A DNA stretch of 64,000 nt from Aliidiomarina maris (GCF_003987335.1 NZ_PIPK01000007.1:62001-126000); one strand, 5' to 3'. Shown: positions 48,962 through 59,963, numbered from the stretch's first letter. A program made the numbers and translations. The notes: generated by a model from the letters alone, not told the origin.

Positions 48962-49048
48962 GCCGAAGTGGTGGAATTGGTAGACACGCCATCTTGAGGG
49001 GGTGGTGCTCTTCTGAGCGTACGAGTTCAAGTCTCGTCTTCGGCACCA
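48962..49048 (+). tRNA. tRNA-Leu (GAG)
   Basis: 87-nt class-II tRNA: acceptor GCCGAAG/CTTCGGC, anticodon GAG at 48996-48998, long variable arm (GTGCTCTTCTGAGCGT), T-loop GTTCAAGTC, encoded ACCA. Same gene context (after secG) as in E. coli and pseudomonads. Confidence 0.97.
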
Positions 49049-49088
49049 AATAAATTACCCATTTATCAGCATTGTAGCCGTTACGGTG

Positions 49089-49116
49089 TTGAATAAAGCC
49101 GCTAGTTCAGTATAAT
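49089..49116 (+). promoter_or_regulatory. Promoter of the initiator tRNA / nusA-infB operon
   Basis: TTGAAT (49089-49094), 16-nt spacer, perfect TATAAT (49111-49116). Transcription would begin about seven nt before the tRNA. Confidence 0.7.
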
Positions 49117-49129
49117 AGTGGCAATCGGA

Positions 49130-49206
<77 letters not shown>

Positions 49207-49229
49207 TTTACAGGGTCCCAGTTTGGTTG

Positions 49230-49260
49230 AAAAGCCCCGACACAGTAAGCGGGGCTTTTT
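49230..49260 (+). terminator. First terminator-like hairpin after the initiator tRNA
   Basis: AGCCCC (49233-49238) pairs with GGGGCT (49251-49256), 12-nt loop, then TTTT. Confidence 0.8.
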
Positions 49261-49302
49261 GCTATCTGCCCTGTGATGAAGTAAGTTTATCGTCACCAAA
49301 AA

Positions 49303-49328
49303 CTGGGCTTTTAAGCCCTTTTTTTATT
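49303..49328 (+). terminator. Second terminator-like hairpin, directly before rimP
   Basis: GGGCT (49305-49309), loop TTTA, AGCCC (49314-49318), then seven T; it ends some 14 nt before the rimP start and just before its GGAGG. Readthrough is needed to express nusA-infB from the tRNA promoter. Confidence 0.75.
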
Positions 49329-49341
49329 TCTGGAGGACGCC

Positions 49342-49800
49342 TTGGCGACCATTACTGAACGTTTAACTGAGATGCTGGCGCCGGCAGTAGAAGCGCTAGA
49401 CTATGAACTGGTGGGTGTGGAATTTATTCGCGCCGGCAAGCATTCAACCCTGCGTGTGTATATTGACCATGCGGAAGGTATTTCTGTCGACGATTGCGCC
49501 CGTGTCAGCCATCAGGTGAGCGCGGTACTTGACGTTGAGGACCCAATTAACACGGAATACAACTTAGAAGTGTCATCTCCAGGTATGGACAGACCTTTGT
49601 TCAACGCTGCCCAATATGCGCAGTTCGCCGGTGAGAAGGCCCAAGTAGCATTAAATGTACCAGTAAGCGGCAAGCGCAAATTTACTGGTGTGATATCGCA
49701 GGTAGCAGGCGACGTTGTGACCTTTGAAGTGGGTGAAGAGACCCTTGAAGTGGACGTAGCTACCATTAAAAAAGCAAATATAGTCCCGAATTTTGATTGA
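49342..49800 (+). CDS. rimP: Ribosome maturation factor RimP
   Basis: Needed for 30S subunit maturation. 152 residues: N-terminal alpha/beta domain (YELVGVEFIRAGKHSTLRVYID), the LEVSSPGMDRPL motif, and a C-terminal SH3-like domain. TTG start with GGAGG five nt upstream. Precedes nusA by 24 nt, the conserved order. Confidence 0.96.
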   Translation: MATITERLTEMLAPAVEALDYELVGVEFIRAGKHSTLRVYIDHAEGISVDDCARVSHQVSAVLDVEDPINTEYNLEVSSPGMDRPLFNAAQYAQFAGEKAQVALNVPVSGKRKFTGVISQVAGDVVTFEVGEETLEVDVATIKKANIVPNFD

Positions 49801-49824
49801 GGATTTCGTTGGCGAGGCACGAAC

Positions 49825-51321
49825 ATGAGTAAAGAAATCTTGATGGTTGCAGAAGCGGTGTCGAATGAAAAAGCGGTACCTCGAGATAAAATCTTCGAAG
49901 CTTTGGAATCAGCGCTAGCAACTGCTACTAAGAAAAAGTATGACGGCGAAATTGAAGTTCGCGTCAGCATTAACCGCCAGACTGGCGATTTTGATACGTT
50001 CCGTCGTTGGAAAGTAATTCCAGATGACGCGCAAATGGAAAACCCATATGCGGAAATGAGCCTTTCCGCTGCGCAATATGATGACCCGGAGTTACAACTG
50101 GGTGATTACGTCGAAGAGCAAATTGAATCGATTAAGTTTGACCGTATTACTACCCAGACTGCCAAGCAAGTTATCGTGCAGAAGGTGCGTGAAGCTGAGC
50201 GCGCTATGGTAGTAGAAGAGTACGAAGACCAAGTCGGTGAATTAATTAGCGGTATCGTGAAAAAAGCGACCCGCGACAATATTATTTTGGATTTGGGTAA
50301 TAACGCAGAAGCGGTTATTTTCCGTGATGAAATGTTACCGCGCGAAATGGTGCGCCCAGGTGATCGTGTACGCGGTTTACTGTATGCAGTGCGTCCAGAA
50401 AGCCGTGGTGCGCAATTATTCGTCAGTCGCACAAACCCGAACTTCTTAATTGAGCTGTTCCGCATTGAAGTGCCGGAAATTGGCGAAGAAATGATTGAAG
50501 TCAAAGGCGCAGCTCGTGACCCAGGTTTACGCGCGAAAATTGCGGTGAAAAGCAATGACCGCCGGATTGACCCAGTCGGTGCCTGTGTCGGCATGCGTGG
50601 TGCACGTGTTCAAGCGGTTTCAGGTGAGCTCGGTGGTGAGCGTATTGATATCGTATTGTGGGACGAAAACCCTGCGCAATTCGTGATTAATGCGATGTCG
50701 CCGGCAGAAGTTGCTTCGATTGTTATGGACGAAGAAACTCGCACCATGGAAATCGCAGTGGAAGCTGACAACTTAGCCCAAGCGATTGGTCGTAACGGTC
50801 AGAATATTCGTTTAGCTAGCCAACTTACCGGTTGGGAGCTCAACGTGATGACGGTGGAAGACTTTAACAAGCGCAATGAAGAAGAAGCGGGTCGCTTGAG
50901 CAAGCTATTCACGGAAGGTTTGGACATTGACGCTGATTTCGCTGCCGTATTAATCGACGAAGGTTTCTCTTCGCTGGAAGAAGTTGCGTACGTACCAGTG
51001 GCTGAATTACTGGCGATCGACGGTATGGACGAAGATATGGTTGAGGAGTTGCGTACTCGTGCGAAAGACTTCCTGACCACCAAAGCTTTGGCCACCGAGG
51101 AATCGTTAGAAGGTGCGGAACCAGATCAAGCTTTAGTTGACCTTGAAGGTATGGATAAGCATTTGGCCTATGAATTGGCCGCTAAGGGCGTAAAAACCTT
51201 AGAAGACTTAGCTGAGCAGGGCATTGATGACCTCTCAGAAATTGAATCTTTAGACGCTGAAAGAGCAGGCGAGCTGATCATGAAAGCTCGTAATATCTGC
51301 TGGTTTAGCGAAAACGAATAA
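49825..51321 (+). CDS. nusA: Transcription termination/antitermination factor NusA
   Basis: 498 residues. N-terminal RNA-polymerase-binding domain, S1 domain ([20 protein letters not shown] at about 134-200), KH1 and KH2 domains ([35 protein letters not shown]), and two acidic C-terminal repeats. Length and domain order match E. coli. NusA may regulate its own operon through the hairpins before rimP (inference). Confidence 0.97.
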   Translation: MSKEILMVAEAVSNEKAVPRDKIFEALESALATATKKKYDGEIEVRVSINRQTGDFDTFRRWKVIPDDAQMENPYAEMSLSAAQYDDPELQLGDYVEEQIESIKFDRITTQTAKQVIVQKVREAERAMVVEEYEDQVGELISGIVKKATRDNIILDLGNNAEAVIFRDEMLPREMVRPGDRVRGLLYAVRPESRGAQLFVSRTNPNFLIELFRIEVPEIGEEMIEVKGAARDPGLRAKIAVKSNDRRIDPVGACVGMRGARVQAVSGELGGERIDIVLWDENPAQFVINAMSPAEVASIVMDEETRTMEIAVEADNLAQAIGRNGQNIRLASQLTGWELNVMTVEDFNKRNEEEAGRLSKLFTEGLDIDADFAAVLIDEGFSSLEEVAYVPVAELLAIDGMDEDMVEELRTRAKDFLTTKALATEESLEGAEPDQALVDLEGMDKHLAYELAAKGVKTLEDLAEQGIDDLSEIESLDAERAGELIMKARNICWFSENE

Positions 51322-51343
51322 CAGTCAGTGAGGTGAGAAATAA

Positions 51344-54025
51344 ATGGCAGAAGTTAAAGTAGAGAAGCTCGCCAGCGACATTGGTACCTCCGTTGAACGG
51401 TTGTTAACGCAATTTGAAGAAGCCGGCATGCGCAAGCAGGCTGGTGACAATGTGTCAGAAGATGAAAAGCAGAAGCTGCTGACGCACTTGAATAAGCAAC
51501 ATGGCGGTTCTGGTACATCAGAACCGACACGCATGACGTTGACCCGCAAAACCAAAAGCACTTTAAGTGTTGCTGGTGGTGGCGGTAAAGCGAAAGCGGT
51601 TCAAGTTGAAGTGCGTAAAAAGCGTACCTATGTGAAGCGTCCTTCCGCTGAAGAATTAGCTAAACAGGAAGAAGAGCGTTTAGCAGCAGAACGTGAAGCT
51701 GAAGCGAAGGCGCAAGCAGAAGCAGAAGCCCAAGCTAAAGCGAAAGCAGAAGCAGAACGTAAAGCGGCGGAAGAAAAGGCCAAAGCGGAAGAAAAGCGTT
51801 TAGCTGAAAAAGCGCGCAAAGATAAGCAGCGCGAAGAAGCTGAAAAAGTAGCGCGTGCGGCCATGAGTCCGGAAGAGCGCAAGAAAGCTGACGAAGCGAA
51901 AGCCGAAGAAGAGCGCCTGCGTAAAGTTCAGGAAGAAGAGGCCAAGAAAAAGGCAGAAGCGGAAGCAGCTCGTCAAGCTGAAGAGGCACGTCTCCTAGCA
52001 GAGGAAAACGAAGCGCGTTGGCAGGAAGAAGAAGCCAAGCGCAAGAAGGCAGAAGAAGAAGAGGTTCACTTTACCACCTCTGAAACTGCTAAGCAGGCTG
52101 AAGATCAGCAAGATAACGATGAAGAACGTCGTTCGCGCCGCGCTAAGAAAAAGCGTAGCCGTAAAGACGAAGAGCGCGAAGAAGCACCGCGCCGCGAGCG
52201 TCGTCGTAAAGGCGGTAAGATGCGCGCACCTTCAACCTTGCAGCATGGTTTCCAGAAGCCAGCGTCACCAGTTGAACGTGAAGTTCGGATTACCGAGACG
52301 ATTACGGTCGGTGAATTGGCTAGCCGTATGGCTGTAAAAGCCGGTGAATTAATCAAGACCATGATGAAAATGGGCGAGATGGTCACCATTAACCAGGTGC
52401 TAGATCAAGAAACTGCGGCTTTAGTGGTTGAAGAACTAGGTCATAAGCCAGTGCTGGTCAACGACAATGCCCTTGAGCAGTCAGTTCTTGACGATCGCCA
52501 AGAAGAAGGTGAATTGAAGCCTCGTGCGCCGGTTGTCACTGTGATGGGTCACGTTGACCATGGTAAAACCTCTTTGTTGGATTACATTCGTAAAGCCAAA
52601 GTGGCAGCGGGTGAAGCCGGTGGGATTACCCAGCACATTGGTGCATATCACGTAGACACTGGTCACGGTATGATCACCTTCTTAGACACTCCTGGTCACG
52701 CGGCGTTTACGTCCATGCGTGCACGTGGTGCGGGCGCGACTGACGTGGTCATTCTAGTGGTCGCAGCCGATGACGGCGTGATGCCACAAACGATTGAGGG
52801 TATTCAGCACGCTAAAGCTGCTGGTGTGCCTTTAGTGGTTGCGGTCAACAAAATGGATAAACCAGAAGCTGACCCAGATCGTGTGAAATCAGAATTGTCA
52901 CAGCACAACGTATTGTCAGAAGAGTGGGGTGGCGACACCCAGTTCGTTCACGTATCAGCCAAAGCTGGTAGCGGTATCGACGAACTGCTTGAAGCTATTT
53001 TGCTCCAAGCAGAACTACTTGATTTGCAAGCTGATGACAGCGGCATGGCACAGGGTGTCGTGATTGAATCGCGTCTTGATAAAGGCCGTGGTCCGATTGC
53101 TTCCATCTTGGTTCAAAGCGGTACTTTACGCAAAGGCGATATCGTGTTGTGTGGTCTCGAGTATGGTCGAGTGCGCGCTATGCGTGACGAAACAGGTCAG
53201 GAAGTCTCGGAAGCGGGCCCTTCAATTCCAGTAGAAATCCTTGGTTTATCAGGGGTGCCTCAAGCGGGTGATGAAGTAACTGTGGTACGTGACGAGAAAA
53301 AAGCCCGTGAAGTTTCGAACTACCGTCAAGGTAAGTACCGTGATATCAAACTGGCGCGTCAGCAGAAAGCTAAGCTGGAGAACATGTTCAGCAACATGGC
53401 CGACGGCGAAGTATCGGAATTGAATATTGTTCTGAAGGCGGACGTACAAGGCTCGTTGGAAGCGATAGCAGAATCCTTGCAAAAGCTGTCTACCGATGAA
53501 GTTAAAGTGAATATTATTGGTAACGGTGTAGGTGGTATCACCGAAACCGACGTCACTTTGGCCGGTGCGTCGAACGCTATCGTGATTGGCTTTAACGTAC
53601 GTGCGGATGCGACTGCTAAACGTGCAGTTGAGCGCGAGCAAGTCGACCTACGTTATTACAGCGTTATCTATGACTTGATTGATGAAATCAAGCAAGCGAT
53701 GACGGGTATGTTGGCACCTGAATTCAAGCAAGAAATCATTGGCTTGGCTGAGGTTCGCGACGTATTTAAGTCACCGAAGCTTGGTGCTATCGCAGGTTGT
53801 ATGGTCACCGAGGGCGTGGTTAAGCGCTCTGCACCGATTCGTGTTCTACGTGATAACGTCGTTATTTACGAAGGTGAACTTGAATCACTGCGCCGCTTTA
53901 AAGACGACGTACAAGAAGTTCGCAACGGTATGGAATGTGGTATCGGGGTGAAGAACTATAACGACGTTAAAGTTGGTGACCAAATTGAGGTGTTTGAAAC
54001 CGTTAAGGTTGAACGCTCACTATAA
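51344..54025 (+). CDS. infB: Translation initiation factor IF-2
   Basis: GTPase that brings initiator tRNA to the 30S subunit. 893 residues. A small N-terminal IF2_N domain, a very long Ala/Glu/Lys-rich helical linker (about 90-270) with basic [13 protein letters not shown] patches, a second IF2_N-like domain, then G domain with GHVDHGKT at 402-409, DTPGHAAF and NKMD, and domains II-IV. ATG with GAGGTGAG upstream. The initiator tRNA gene heads the same cluster. Confidence 0.97.
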   Translation: MAEVKVEKLASDIGTSVERLLTQFEEAGMRKQAGDNVSEDEKQKLLTHLNKQHGGSGTSEPTRMTLTRKTKSTLSVAGGGGKAKAVQVEVRKKRTYVKRPSAEELAKQEEERLAAEREAEAKAQAEAEAQAKAKAEAERKAAEEKAKAEEKRLAEKARKDKQREEAEKVARAAMSPEERKKADEAKAEEERLRKVQEEEAKKKAEAEAARQAEEARLLAEENEARWQEEEAKRKKAEEEEVHFTTSETAKQAEDQQDNDEERRSRRAKKKRSRKDEEREEAPRRERRRKGGKMRAPSTLQHGFQKPASPVEREVRITETITVGELASRMAVKAGELIKTMMKMGEMVTINQVLDQETAALVVEELGHKPVLVNDNALEQSVLDDRQEEGELKPRAPVVTVMGHVDHGKTSLLDYIRKAKVAAGEAGGITQHIGAYHVDTGHGMITFLDTPGHAAFTSMRARGAGATDVVILVVAADDGVMPQTIEGIQHAKAAGVPLVVAVNKMDKPEADPDRVKSELSQHNVLSEEWGGDTQFVHVSAKAGSGIDELLEAILLQAELLDLQADDSGMAQGVVIESRLDKGRGPIASILVQSGTLRKGDIVLCGLEYGRVRAMRDETGQEVSEAGPSIPVEILGLSGVPQAGDEVTVVRDEKKAREVSNYRQGKYRDIKLARQQKAKLENMFSNMADGEVSELNIVLKADVQGSLEAIAESLQKLSTDEVKVNIIGNGVGGITETDVTLAGASNAIVIGFNVRADATAKRAVEREQVDLRYYSVIYDLIDEIKQAMTGMLAPEFKQEIIGLAEVRDVFKSPKLGAIAGCMVTEGVVKRSAPIRVLRDNVVIYEGELESLRRFKDDVQEVRNGMECGIGVKNYNDVKVGDQIEVFETVKVERSL

Positions 54026-54028
54026 TGG

Positions 54029-54058
54029 CAGTCTAAGCAACATCAGGTTGTTAGGCTG
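54029..54058 (+). other. First hairpin between infB and rbfA
   Basis: CAGTCTAA (54029-54036) and CAAC (54038-54041) pair with GTTG (54047-54050) and TTAGGCTG (54051-54058), one bulged G, loop ATCAG. No T-run follows. Confidence 0.6.
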
Positions 54059-54070
54059 ACAGGTAGATAA

Positions 54071-54092
54071 CATGGGGGCTGTAGCCCCCATG
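54071..54092 (+). other. Second, GC-rich hairpin between infB and rbfA
   Basis: CATGGGGGC (54071-54079), loop TGTA, GCCCCCATG (54084-54092): a perfect 9-bp stem followed by TGTGTGTATCTG, so not an intrinsic terminator. Confidence 0.7.
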
Positions 54093-54116
54093 TGTGTATC
54101 TGTAAAGGAGAGAATC

Positions 54117-54512
54117 ATGGGTAAAGAATTTAGTCGTACGGACCGTTTCTCGCAGCAGTTACAGCGGGAAGTGGCGCAAATTATACAACGTGAAATTAAA
54201 GACCCGCGGGTGGTGATGCCAACCGTGTCTGACGTGGAAGTGTCGAAAGATTTAGCCTACGCCAAGGTGTTTGTAACGTTTTTAAACGATGATGCTGATA
54301 GCGTTAAAGAAGCCCTGAAAGTGTTAAATGACGCCAATGGTTTTATTCGCTCGCTGTTAGGCAAGCGTTTGAAAGCTCGTATTACGCCAAACTTACGCTT
54401 TGAGTATGACCCTTCATTAAATGAAGGTATTCGTATGGCTCGCTTAGTTAATGAAGCGACCCAACGTGACGCTGAGCGCAAGAAACAATCAGGCCAGACG
54501 GACGACGAATAG
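54117..54512 (+). CDS. rbfA: 30S ribosome-binding factor RbfA
   Basis: 131-residue KH-fold protein for late 16S rRNA maturation and cold adaptation. Motifs [19 protein letters not shown] ([18 protein letters not shown]) and [15 protein letters not shown] are present. ATG at 54117 has AAGGAG upstream; an in-frame GTG or ATG farther up would read through the GC-rich hairpin. The stop overlaps the truB start. Confidence 0.95.
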   Translation: MGKEFSRTDRFSQQLQREVAQIIQREIKDPRVVMPTVSDVEVSKDLAYAKVFVTFLNDDADSVKEALKVLNDANGFIRSLLGKRLKARITPNLRFEYDPSLNEGIRMARLVNEATQRDAERKKQSGQTDDE

Positions 54513-55459
54513 TGGCACGACGGAGTAAGAAAGGACGCCCAGTGAATGGCGTGGTGTTGGTAAATAAGCACCAGGGTGAATCGTCGAATCGCGTATTGCA
54601 ACAGGTAAAGCGCTTGTTCAATGCACAAAAAGCAGGGCATACCGGCGCGTTAGACCCGCTAGCGACTGGCATGCTGCCGATTTGTTTAGGTGAAGCGACT
54701 AAGTTTTCCCAGTTCCTGTTGGATGCCGACAAAGTCTATCGGGTGCGTGCCCAGTTAGGTGTGCGTACCGATACGTCGGATGCAGATGGTGACGTGGTGG
54801 CAACTCGACCCGTGGACGTAAGCCCGAGTCAGCTTGCCGCCGCATTAGAACCATTGCGTGGTGCGATTATGCAAGTGCCATCCATGTTCTCGGCACTAAA
54901 GCATGAAGGCAAGCCACTCTATGAGTACGCACGTAAAGGCATTGAAATCGAGCGCCCTGCGCGCCCGGTGCACATCTACCGGCTGGATTTATTGCAGTTT
55001 GAAGGTGATATGGTCGAGCTTGAGGTGCATTGCAGTAAGGGCACCTATATTCGCTCGTTAGTGGACGACTTAGGCCAAGCTTTAGGGTGTGGCGCCCATG
55101 TCACTATGCTGCACCGCTTGGCAGTCGCAGACTACCCGGCCGAGCGCATGCTAAGCGTTGAGCAATTAGCTAGTTTTGCGCCTGACCGAGAGCAACCCGA
55201 TGCCGATTACTCCGCCATCGACCAGCATTTGCTGGCGTTAGACAGCCCGGTTGCGCGTTTACCAATGATTCACGCTGGCTTGGTGCAAAGCGATGGCTTC
55301 TTGCATGGGCAACCTGTCGATGCACATCGTTACGCTGCTGGCACGCAAGTGCGTGTGGAGAGCGAGCACGGTGTGTTTCTGGGGGTAGCAGAATATCGCG
55401 AAGACGGCCGTGCGTGGCCAAAACGCGTGGTGGTATTTGAACAGCCCGACAAAGCTTGA
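54512..55459 (+). CDS. truB: tRNA pseudouridine-55 synthase
   Basis: Converts U55 in the T-loop of tRNAs. 315 residues; catalytic Asp48 in GHTGALDPLATGML, the same number as E. coli, then KVYRVRAQLGVRTDTSDADG and a C-terminal PUA-like domain. GTG start shares a base with the rbfA stop (TAGTG). Its last codons contain the -35 of the rpsO promoter. Confidence 0.96.
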   Translation: MARRSKKGRPVNGVVLVNKHQGESSNRVLQQVKRLFNAQKAGHTGALDPLATGMLPICLGEATKFSQFLLDADKVYRVRAQLGVRTDTSDADGDVVATRPVDVSPSQLAAALEPLRGAIMQVPSMFSALKHEGKPLYEYARKGIEIERPARPVHIYRLDLLQFEGDMVELEVHCSKGTYIRSLVDDLGQALGCGAHVTMLHRLAVADYPAERMLSVEQLASFAPDREQPDADYSAIDQHLLALDSPVARLPMIHAGLVQSDGFLHGQPVDAHRYAAGTQVRVESEHGVFLGVAEYREDGRAWPKRVVVFEQPDKA

Positions 55460-55484
55460 AAAGCATCTACGAGCTGCGTATAAT
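55456..55484 (+). promoter_or_regulatory. Promoter of rpsO
   Basis: TTGAAA (55456-55461), exact 17-nt spacer, perfect TATAAT (55479-55484). The -10 box sits in the loop of an inverted repeat GCTGCG (55473-55478) / CGCAGC (55486-55491). Confidence 0.8.
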
Positions 55485-55545
55485 TCGCAGCGATTTTAAC
55501 CCCTGGCTGAATTAGTGATCGGTCGGGCTTATTTTGGAGAACACT

Positions 55546-55815
55546 ATGTCACTAAGTGCAGAAGTAAAAGCGCAGATCGTTAAAGATTATGGCCGTGGTG
55601 AGAACGACACAGGTTCACCTGAAGTTCAGGTAGCTCTGTTGACTGCTCAAATCAACCATTTACAAGGTCACTTCAAAGAGCATATCCATGACCACCACTC
55701 ACGTCGTGGTTTGTTGCGCATGGTAAGCCAGCGCCGTAAATTGCTTGACTACCTGAAAGGTAAGAGCAACGAGCGTTATCTAGACCTGATCAACCGCTTA
55801 GAACTGCGTCGTTAA
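55546..55815 (+). CDS. rpsO: 30S ribosomal protein S15
   Basis: 89 residues; binds 16S rRNA early in assembly. Motifs [39 protein letters not shown] and the final LINRLELRR are those of S15. ATG at 55546 chosen because GGAG lies six nt upstream and the product then begins SLSAEVK like E. coli S15. Confidence 0.98.
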   Translation: MSLSAEVKAQIVKDYGRGENDTGSPEVQVALLTAQINHLQGHFKEHIHDHHSRRGLLRMVSQRRKLLDYLKGKSNERYLDLINRLELRR

Positions 55816-55827
55816 TCAGTTTCAATA

Positions 55828-55857
55828 AAAAAGGGGCCTATTCGGCCCCTTTTTTTT
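55828..55857 (+). terminator. Terminator after rpsO
   Basis: GGGGCC (55833-55838), loop TATTC, GGCCCC (55844-55849), eight T. Confidence 0.95.
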
Positions 55858-55922
55858 GCTTTTCTGCTCTTATTTTATACGCGACTTCGTTATACTGTGT
55901 CGCGAGAAATAAGCGAAAGTAG

Positions 55923-55940
55923 GGTCTTGGGTAAAAGACC
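55923..55940 (+). promoter_or_regulatory. Hairpin in the pnp leader
   Basis: GGTCTT (55923-55928) pairs with AAGACC (55935-55940), GGGTAA loop, 24 nt before the pnp start. A TATACT (55891-55896) upstream may be the pnp -10. In E. coli a leader hairpin cut by RNase III allows PNPase autoregulation; a parallel here is inference. Confidence 0.4.
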
Positions 55941-55964
55941 AACAAAGGTGAAGGAAAAAACATA

Positions 55965-58067
55965 GTGAATCCTATAACAAAACAGTTCCAGTACGGTCAG
56001 CACACGGTCACCCTAGAAACGGGGGCTATCGCACGCCAAGCGTCGGGTGCAGTATTGGCAAGCATTGATGACACAGCAGTTTTAGTAACTGTTGTCGGTA
56101 AGAAAGACGTTAACGAAGGCATGGATTTCTTCCCGCTGACGGTTAACTACCAAGAGCGTACATACGCGGCAGGTAAAATCCCTGGTGGGTTCTTTAAGCG
56201 TGAAGGTCGTCCAACTGAAAACGAGACTTTAACCTCACGTTTGATTGACCGTCCAATTCGTCCATTATTCCCTGAAGGTTTCAAAAACGAAGTTCAAGTC
56301 ATTGCGACTGTGGTGTCTTTGAACCCTGAAATCTCTCCTGATATCGTTGCGTTGCTGGGTACTTCAGCGGCATTGGCTGTGTCTGGCATTCCGTTTGCTG
56401 GTCCAATTGGTGCAGCACGCGTTGGTGTGATTAACAGCGAATATGTGTTGAACCCGACGGCAACTGAACTGCAAACCTCTGATCTTGATTTAGTGGTTGC
56501 AGGTACAGAAGCTGCTGTATTAATGGTTGAATCAGAAGCGAACTTGCTGAGCGAAGAAGCAATGTTAGGTGCCGTAGTTTACGGTCACGAGCAGATGCAA
56601 ACAGCGATCAGCGCAATCAATGAATTTGCTGCTGAGGTCAACACCCCGAAGTGGGATTGGCAGCCGCCTGCAGTTAATCAAGAATTGAAAGCTGCAGTGA
56701 AAGAACTGGCTGAAGACAAAATTGGTGAAGCTTACCGCATCACTGATAAAACTGAGCGTCGCGACAAGCTGACAGCTGCTCGCACTGAAGTGATGGAAGC
56801 TTTGGCTGCGAAGTTTGAAGAGCTGGACCAGAAAGCGGCAGGCAACTTCTTCCACGATTTAGAAAGCGATGTGGTACGTAGCCGCGTGATTAAAGGTGAG
56901 CCGCGTATCGATGGCCGTGAACCTGATATGGTTCGTGCCCTTGACGTTGCCACTGGCGTATTACCACGTACGCACGGTTCTGCCGTGTTCACCCGTGGTG
57001 AAACCCAGGCACTCGTGGTTGCAACACTAGGTACTGAGCGTGACGGTCAGAACATTGACGAAATCATGGGCGCACGTACCGACCGTTTCATGTTGCATTA
57101 CAACTTCCCTCCGTATTGCGTCGGTGAAACTGGCTTTGTCGGTTCACCAAAACGTCGTGAAATCGGTCACGGTCGTTTAGCTAAGCGCGGTGTCTTGGCT
57201 GTCATGCCATCAGCCGAAGAATTCCCGTACACCGTGCGTGTGGTATCTGAAATCACTGAATCAAACGGCTCAAGCTCAATGGCTTCAGTATGTGGTACCT
57301 CGTTGGCATTGATGGATGCTGGCGTACCAATCAAGTCATCTGTTGCTGGTATTGCAATGGGCTTGGTTAAAGAAGGTGATGATTACGTCGTATTGTCTGA
57401 CATCTTGGGTGACGAAGATCACCTTGGCGACATGGACTTCAAAGTAGCAGGTAGCCGTGAAGGCGTAACCGCGCTACAAATGGATATCAAGATTGAAGGT
57501 ATCACCAAAGACATCATGGAAAAAGCATTGGCTCAAGCCCGTGCTGCGCGTTTGCACATTTTGAATGTGATGGACGAAGCCATGAGTGGCGCACGTGAAG
57601 AAGTATCAAGCTACGCACCACGTTTCCACATCTTGAAAATCAATCCTGAGAAGATTCGTGACGTTATCGGTAAAGGCGGCGCAGTTATCCGCGAATTGAC
57701 TGAGTCGACTAACACCAACATCGAAATTGATGACGATGGTACGATTAAGATTGCTGCAACCTCAGAAGCTGACGCGCAAGCGGCAGTCGCTCGTATCGAA
57801 GCGATTACAGCAGACGTTGAAGTAGGTCGTATTTATCAAGGTAAAGTGGCACGTATCGTTGATTTCGGTGCGTTCGTAACTGTATTACCAGGTAAAGACG
57901 GTTTAGTGCATATCTCACAAATCTCTGACGATCGCGTTGAAAACGTTGCTGATCACATGAGTGTGGGTGACACAGTAGCAGTCAAAGTATTGGAAATCGA
58001 TCGCCAAGGCCGTGTGCGTTTAAGTATGAAAGAAGCAGCTGAAAAGCCAGCAAGTAACGAAGAGTAA
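55965..58067 (+). CDS. pnp: Polyribonucleotide nucleotidyltransferase (PNPase)
   Basis: Phosphorolytic 3'-5' exoribonuclease of the RNA degradosome. 700 residues: two RNase PH-like domains separated by a helical domain, catalytic-half motifs ([16 protein letters not shown]), a KH domain at about 552-615 ([18 protein letters not shown]) and an S1 domain at about 620-690 ([19 protein letters not shown]). GTG start with AAGG nine nt upstream. Conserved rpsO-pnp order. Confidence 0.98.
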   Translation: MNPITKQFQYGQHTVTLETGAIARQASGAVLASIDDTAVLVTVVGKKDVNEGMDFFPLTVNYQERTYAAGKIPGGFFKREGRPTENETLTSRLIDRPIRPLFPEGFKNEVQVIATVVSLNPEISPDIVALLGTSAALAVSGIPFAGPIGAARVGVINSEYVLNPTATELQTSDLDLVVAGTEAAVLMVESEANLLSEEAMLGAVVYGHEQMQTAISAINEFAAEVNTPKWDWQPPAVNQELKAAVKELAEDKIGEAYRITDKTERRDKLTAARTEVMEALAAKFEELDQKAAGNFFHDLESDVVRSRVIKGEPRIDGREPDMVRALDVATGVLPRTHGSAVFTRGETQALVVATLGTERDGQNIDEIMGARTDRFMLHYNFPPYCVGETGFVGSPKRREIGHGRLAKRGVLAVMPSAEEFPYTVRVVSEITESNGSSSMASVCGTSLALMDAGVPIKSSVAGIAMGLVKEGDDYVVLSDILGDEDHLGDMDFKVAGSREGVTALQMDIKIEGITKDIMEKALAQARAARLHILNVMDEAMSGAREEVSSYAPRFHILKINPEKIRDVIGKGGAVIRELTESTNTNIEIDDDGTIKIAATSEADAQAAVARIEAITADVEVGRIYQGKVARIVDFGAFVTVLPGKDGLVHISQISDDRVENVADHMSVGDTVAVKVLEIDRQGRVRLSMKEAAEKPASNEE

Positions 58068-58101
58068 GTTAACTTACTCGAGCGCATACATAGCTCGTTA
58101 C

Positions 58102-58133
58102 AAAAGCCAGACACTAAGTTGTCTGGCTTTTTT
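58102..58133 (+). terminator. Terminator after pnp
   Basis: AGCCAGACA (58105-58113), loop CTAAGT, TGTCTGGCT (58120-58128), T-run. Confidence 0.92.
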
Positions 58134-58194
58134 GTTTTTTGGCCCAGCAAAGTGGTATAACTAGATATCATTCAAGTGACTATGAGTATGCCCT

Positions 58195-59940
58195 ATGCCA
58201 AAACCTGCCATTCATTCCCGCGCATTTAATAGACCCACACGCAAATTCGGATACTTCGCCGCCACGCTGGCGCTGACGGCTGCTATTAGCGCACCAGTCA
58301 GTAGTTATGATCGTGTGACTGGGCACCACTTTGCGTCGCGTTCTGAAGCAATGGCACCTGACGCGATGGCGGCAACCAGTCAGCCGTTAGCGACGCAAGT
58401 TGCGTTAGAGGTCATGCGTCAGGGCGGTAATGCGATTGACGCTGCCATTGCAGCCAACGCGTTACTGGGGTTGGTGGAGCCGACTGGCAACGGCATCGGC
58501 GGCGATTTGTTCGCAATTATCTGGCATGCCGAAAGCGAACAACTGTATGGATTGAATGCGTCGGGGCGATCACCGCAAAGCCTTACCCTTGATTATTTCC
58601 GTGAGCAGGGCATTGAGCAAATACCCCAACGAGGGCTACTCACCCTGTCGGTGCCCGGCGCGGTGGACGGCTGGCATGAAATGCATTCACGCTTCGGCGC
58701 GTTAGATTGGGCCGCGTTATTTGAGCCGTCGATTCACTATGCGGAATCTGGATTCCCAGTAACTGAGGTGATTGCGTATTATTTTGGCCGCAACGCCGAA
58801 GTTTTATCTGAGTTTCCTGGTTTTGCTGACGTATTCTTAAAAGACGGCCAACCGCCACAGCAAGGCCAACGTTTTCGTAACCCAGATTTAGCTAACACGT
58901 ATCGAACGATTGCTCAGGAGGGACGGGACGCCTTTTATCAAGGCAGTATCGCCCACGCAATCAGCAACTTTGTTGCCGAGCACGGTGGCTTTTTAAGCTA
59001 TCAGGACTTGGCGAATCATACATCGCAGTGGGTCGAGCCGGTATCCACCAATTATCGTGGATACGATTTGTGGGAGCTGCCACCAAATACCCAAGGTATT
59101 GCAGCACTGCAAATTTTAAATATTTTGGAAGACTACGACTTAGCGGCCATGGGTTTTGATAGCCCTGAATATATTCATCATTTTGTCGAAGCCAAAAAGC
59201 TCGCTTTTGAAGACCGTGCTAAGTTTTATGCGGATATGGATTTTCAGGATGTACCTGTGGATTGGCTTATCTCCAAAGAGTACGCCGCAGAACGTCGCCA
59301 ATTAATTGATCCTGAACGGGCAGGGCGTGCCTATGAGCCCGGTAACCCGCCAATGCAGGGGGACACTATTTATCTCACCACAGCAGACCAACAGGGTAAT
59401 ATGGTGTCACTCATTCAAAGCAATTACCGTGGTATGGGGTCAGGCATTACCCCGGCTGGAACCGGTTTTGTGCTGCAAAACCGCGGTGAAATGTTTGTTC
59501 TCGATGAGCAGCATGCCAATGGATATGCACCCGGCAAACGGCCTTTCAATACCATTATTCCAGCATTCGTCACTAAGGACGGCAAGCCAGTTATGAGCTA
59601 TGGTGTTATGGGTGGGGGTACACAGCCGCAAATGCACGCGCAGATTCTGATTAATATGCTAGATTTTGGCATGAACCTGCAGGAAGCGGGCGACGCGCCG
59701 CGTATCTTGCATTCAGGTTCAAGCCAACCTACTGGGGAGCAAATGAGCGATGGCGGCGTTTTAAGCTTGGAAAACGGGTTTTCTGACGCAACCCGCCGTG
59801 AACTCGTTAAAATGGGTCATCGCTTGCAAGAGGCGGTTGGCCCGTATGGCGGTTATCAAGCGATTTGGTACGATGCCGAGCAGGATATCTATAAGGGTGC
59901 CTCAGAGAGCCGTAAGGACGGTCATGCTGCAGGCTTTTAA
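58195..59940 (+). CDS. Gamma-glutamyltransferase family protein
   Basis: 581 residues. A basic N-terminus and hydrophobic stretch (FGYFAATLALTAAISAP) give a likely export signal. The Ntn-hydrolase precursor cleaves itself before the catalytic Thr, here Thr391 in GDTIYLT, giving large and small subunits. GGNAIDAAIAANALLGLVEP and the small-subunit GKRPFNTIIPAF and MGGGTQPQ segments are diagnostic. It would hydrolyse glutathione or other gamma-glutamyl compounds in the periplasm; the DTIYL variant around Thr marks a subfamily different from E. coli Ggt, so cephalosporin-acylase-like activity is not excluded. Confidence 0.9.
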   Translation: MPKPAIHSRAFNRPTRKFGYFAATLALTAAISAPVSSYDRVTGHHFASRSEAMAPDAMAATSQPLATQVALEVMRQGGNAIDAAIAANALLGLVEPTGNGIGGDLFAIIWHAESEQLYGLNASGRSPQSLTLDYFREQGIEQIPQRGLLTLSVPGAVDGWHEMHSRFGALDWAALFEPSIHYAESGFPVTEVIAYYFGRNAEVLSEFPGFADVFLKDGQPPQQGQRFRNPDLANTYRTIAQEGRDAFYQGSIAHAISNFVAEHGGFLSYQDLANHTSQWVEPVSTNYRGYDLWELPPNTQGIAALQILNILEDYDLAAMGFDSPEYIHHFVEAKKLAFEDRAKFYADMDFQDVPVDWLISKEYAAERRQLIDPERAGRAYEPGNPPMQGDTIYLTTADQQGNMVSLIQSNYRGMGSGITPAGTGFVLQNRGEMFVLDEQHANGYAPGKRPFNTIIPAFVTKDGKPVMSYGVMGGGTQPQMHAQILINMLDFGMNLQEAGDAPRILHSGSSQPTGEQMSDGGVLSLENGFSDATRRELVKMGHRLQEAVGPYGGYQAIWYDAEQDIYKGASESRKDGHAAGF

Positions 59941-59963
59941 TTAAGTAATAAGTTGGGGTTCAT

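Noticed and set aside
51628..51989. Minus-strand Ser/Leu-rich ORFs opposite infB
   Set aside because: Shadow of the Ala/Glu/Lys-rich IF-2 linker.
51650..52070. Repetitive GAAGAAG / AAAGCG sequence in infB as a mobile or satellite repeat
   Set aside because: It is the normal charged helical linker of long IF-2 forms.
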